Below are positions 61,239-64,000 of a DNA stretch of 64,000 nucleotides, one piece after another. A program made the position numbers and the translations under genes. The DNA is taken from the NCBI GenBank assembly GCA_947561585.1, contig CANNZV010001188.1, positions 62,001-126,000 of the forward strand, in the 5' to 3' direction. A model generated the notes under the pieces. That model was not told where the DNA came from. It was given only the letters and a program-made list of their open reading frames with translations, and searched no databases. The stretch comes from Caprella mutica (lineage: Eukaryota > Arthropoda > Malacostraca > Amphipoda > Caprellidae). How positions within the stretch are numbered: the stretch's first letter is position 1; every line of letters begins with the position of its first letter.

Positions 61239-63420
61239 CCCAGCTAACCATATCCTCTCTGTCCCGCGTGGGACAGAGGGGGACATCCCTCGCTAGCGAG
61301 GGACAGAGAGGGACGGGGGATTTCAGACGTCTGCAGACGTCTGAAATCCCACGTCTTTCCAACGTCTGAAATCCCACTCACGTCCCACATCTTACACAAG
61401 CGGGATGTCCCTCTTCTGTCCCACGTCTTAAATCCCACTCACATCCCACGTCTTTCCCACGCGGGATGTCCCTCTCTGTCCCACGCGGGATGTCCCTCTC
61501 TGTCCCACGTCTGTCCCACGTGGGATGTCCCTCTCTGTCCCACGCAGGATGTCCCTCTCTGTCCCACGCGGGATGTCCCTCTCTGTCCCACGTCTGTCCC
61601 ACGTGGGATATCCTTCTCTGTCCCACGCGGGATGTCCCTCTCTGTCCCACGTCTGTCCCACGTGGGATGTCCCTCTCTGTCCCACGCGGGATATCCCTCT
61701 CTGTCCCACGTCTGTCCCACGTGGGATGTCCCACTCTGTCCCACGCGGGATGTCCCTCTCTGTCCCACGTCTGTCCCACGCATAATGTCCCTCTCTGTCC
61801 CTCGTCTGTTTTACGCGGGAAATAGTACGCGGGATGTCCCTCTCTGTCCCACGTCTGTCCCACGTGGGATGTCCCTCTCTGTCCCACGCGGGATATCCCT
61901 CTCTGTCCCACGTCTGTCCCACGCGGGATGTCCCTCTCTGTCCCTCGTCTGTTTTACGCGGGAAAAAGTTATACCAAAAAGGTATATCTATCACAAGCTT
62001 TATTTACGTATCATAACTAGGTAGGTATTCATAAACAGATGTAGGTATATACTATCTAGGTAGGCATTGATGAATAATACTAGGTAGTAGGTAAGTAGGT
62101 ACGGATTGATGAACACTACCTAGTAGGTATACTAGGTAGGTTGGTATTGGTACTGGTAGGTATCTAGGTAGGTATAGTTAAACAGTTATAGGTAACTAGA
62201 TAAGCATTGATAAACACTAGTATATAACTAGGTAGGCATTGACAAACAGTTGTAGGTAACTAGGTAGGTATTGATGAATACTAGTAGGTAACTAAGACCT
62301 AGATTGGTATTGATGAATAGTAGTAGGTAACTAGGACCTAGATTGGTATTTATAAACAGTTGTAGGCTACTAGGTAGGCAATGTTAAACACAAGAAGGTA
62401 ACTTATCAGGTATTGATAAGCAGATGTAGGCAACTAGGTAGGCATTGATAAACACCAGTAGGTTATAACTATAGGTAGGTATTGATTGACAAACAGTAAT
62501 GTAGGTAACTAAGTAGGTACTGATAAATACTACGTAATAGGTAAGTAGTGATAACCACCAGTAGGTACAGATTGGTTGTTACCACTTGTAGGTTACTAGG
62601 TAGTTATAAATATACTCTAGTAAGTAACTAGATAGGTATAAGGTAGTGATATCACCAGAAGGTAACTATAGGTAATATTAATTAACAGTTATAGGTAATT
62701 AGGTAGTTAATAACATTAATTAACATTATCAATACAAATATTAATAAATAACTTTATACACATTCTTATCATTTACATTAAAAAATAAAAGATACCTAAA
62801 TGTAGAATATTGAATTATATTTATTTAAAATAATTTTAAGAAGCATGCAAGTTATCAAGTTGCATAAAGATCATTTTAATACTACTTCTAACATGTCCAG
62901 GATGGCAGAGTGGTAGAGACGCAGGCTTCAATAGTACATCACACTAGAGTCCTGAGTTCGATTCCCGAGATGACCACTACAATTCTTTCTCCATTTCTTC
63001 CCATTTAATTTGTATATAACAATATGTAATATTAAAATAAATGATATACAGCCAAATGTACATATACACTATATGCAATATGGTAAGAAATTGCAATAAT
63101 GAGTAGTATGATCTTTTTTATTTTTTATACATATTTATATACCCCAATTAACCGAAGGAGTTTGAGCCAAAAGAGAGATATGTCCCCCTTGCAGAGTGGG
63201 ACATCCGCACTCTGTCCCACGTCTTGCAGAGGGGGACATCCGCACTCTGTCCCACGTCTTGCAGAGGGGGACATCCGCACTCTGTCCCACGTCTTGCAGA
63301 GGGGGACATCCACACTCTGTCCCACGTCTTGCAGAGGGGGATTTTCCCACTCTGTCCCACGTCTTGAATACTCACTCTGTCCCACGTGGGTCCCACGTCT
63401 TATTTCCCTCTTCCCTCTAT
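61239..63420. mobile_element. Palindromic-array element, copy 2, inverted relative to copy 1
   Basis: Begins CCCAGCTAACCATATCC, the inverse of the right end of copy 1, then follows copy 1 backwards: the CCCTCGCTAGCGAGGG palindrome, the GGGATGTCCCTCTCTG array (61440-61960), the block with TTTTACGCGGGAAA, the CTAGGTAGGTA region (62010-62700), the tRNA-like segment and the 35-bp array (63180-63400). It stops at the assembly gap, just where copy 1 would have its last 340 bp. The right-hand array is shorter than in copy 1, so array length is variable. Confidence 0.8.
62895..62976 (+). other. tRNA-like (Pol III A/B box) segment in copy 2
   Basis: 82 nt: GTCCAGGATGGCAGAGTGG (A-box TGGCAGAGTGG), then GAGTTCGATTCCCG (B-box) and an end GATGACCA. 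It is nearly identical to the reverse complement of 25096-25177. Internal arm pairing is poor, so it is better seen as a tRNA-derived core than as a functional tRNA. Confidence 0.55.
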
Positions 63421-63623
63421 NNNNNNNNNNNNNNNNNNNNNNNNNNNNNNNNNNNNNNNNNNNNNNNNNNNNNNNNNNNNNNNNNNNNNNNNNNNNNNNN
63501 NNNNNNNNNNNNNNNNNNNNNNNNNNNNNNNNNNNNNNNNNNNNNNNNNNNNNNNNNNNNNNNNNNNNNNNNNNNNNNNNNNNNNNNNNNNNNNNNNNNN
63601 NNNNNNNNNNNNNNNNNNNNNNN
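63421..63623. other. Assembly gap (203 N)
   Basis: Unknown bases between two inverted parts of the palindromic-array element. Any frame crossing it is meaningless. Confidence 1.
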
Positions 63624-64000
63624 CCCCTCTGCAAGACGTGGGACAGAGTGCAGATGTCCCCCTCTGCAAGGGGGACATATTCTGCTCAAACTTCTCCGGT
63701 TAATTGGGGTATATAAATAAACTAAATGTGTATAACAGATAAAAAAAGATCATACTAATCATTATTGCAATTTCTTACTATACTCCATATAGTGTATATC
63801 TCCATTGGGCTGTAAATCAATTATTTTAATATTACATATTGTTATATACAACTTAATTGGGAAGAAATGTAGTGGTGATCTCGGGAATCGATCTCAGGAC
63901 TGTAGAGTGATGCACTATTGAAGTCGGCAACGCTACCACTGAGCCATCCTGGACATGGTCGAAGTAGTGTTGGAATGATCTTTATCCAACTTGATAACTC
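63624..64000. mobile_element. Palindromic-array element, copy 3, partial
   Basis: Same orientation as copy 1 (compare 24845-25225) and opposite to copy 2 on the other side of the gap: end of the 35-bp array, GGTTAATTGGGGTATATAAA, then a tRNA-like segment on the minus strand (about 63870-63955) whose A-box is TGGCTCAGTGG. It runs off the window. It is more diverged from copy 1 than copy 2 is. Confidence 0.75.

Noticed and set aside
61244..62024. Similar long repetitive frames
   Set aside because: Inverted copy of the same array as at 26010-27040; same reasoning.
62895..62976. Functional tRNA gene
   Set aside because: A and B boxes are present, but the anticodon arm and acceptor stem pair poorly, and the segment is repeated within a mobile element.
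63099..63720. Frames crossing the N run
   Set aside because: The central part is unknown sequence and the rest is array.

Overview
The window looks like AT-rich nuclear DNA from an arthropod, most likely an insect. The evidence is a spliced eukaryotic DNA primase gene with GT-AG introns, many TA-inserted Tc1/mariner/pogo relics, several elements with hAT-style 8-bp target duplications, and a copia element whose primer-binding site resembles that of Drosophila copia. The species cannot be fixed from sequence alone. No prokaryotic gene organisation or CRISPR array is present.

Two host genes are supported, both on the minus strand. The first is PRIM2, the DNA primase large subunit. It can be reconstructed as ten exons between 16694 and 8661 (552 codons plus stop), all junctions are in phase, and the four iron-sulfur cysteines are retained. 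Its stop codon and poly(A) signals lie inside a 28-bp tandem repeat. The second is a two-exon gene (52697-52131) for a 151-residue secreted precursor rich in Gly, His and Arg. I do not recognise its family and regard it as the main novel protein candidate.

Everything else is repeat DNA, often nested. 1-8.5 kb: a 32-bp minisatellite, foldback elements, a repeat-built inverted-terminal element, and an 8-bp-TSD element inside a TA-MITE. 8.3-16.7 kb: PRIM2, with a mariner relic and MITEs in its introns. 17.9-21.8 kb: 25-27-bp satellite arrays and a cluster of inverted/direct repeats. 23-28.8 kb: a three-level nest (foldback, then a 5.4-kb element with perfect 8-bp TSD, then a 2.8-kb element with GC-rich palindromic arrays and a tRNA-like core). 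29.5-40.9 kb: a young LTR retrotransposon with two 1242-bp LTRs but no recognisable gag-pol. 41.1-49.4 kb: a TA-MITE, a decayed pogo/jerky-like transposase with a PHD-like tail, a broken copia element, a 3.5-kb TA-flanked element with Tc1/mariner transposase remains, and an 8-bp-TSD MITE. 55.6-60.1 kb: transposase relics, a pogo-type element and a hAT-like insertion. 61.2-64 kb: an inverted copy of the palindromic-array element, an assembly gap, and a third partial copy.

Apart from PRIM2 and the secreted precursor there is no sign of cooperating genes. The coherent story is repeated insertion of elements into one another, with target duplications and paired inverted arms giving the order of events.
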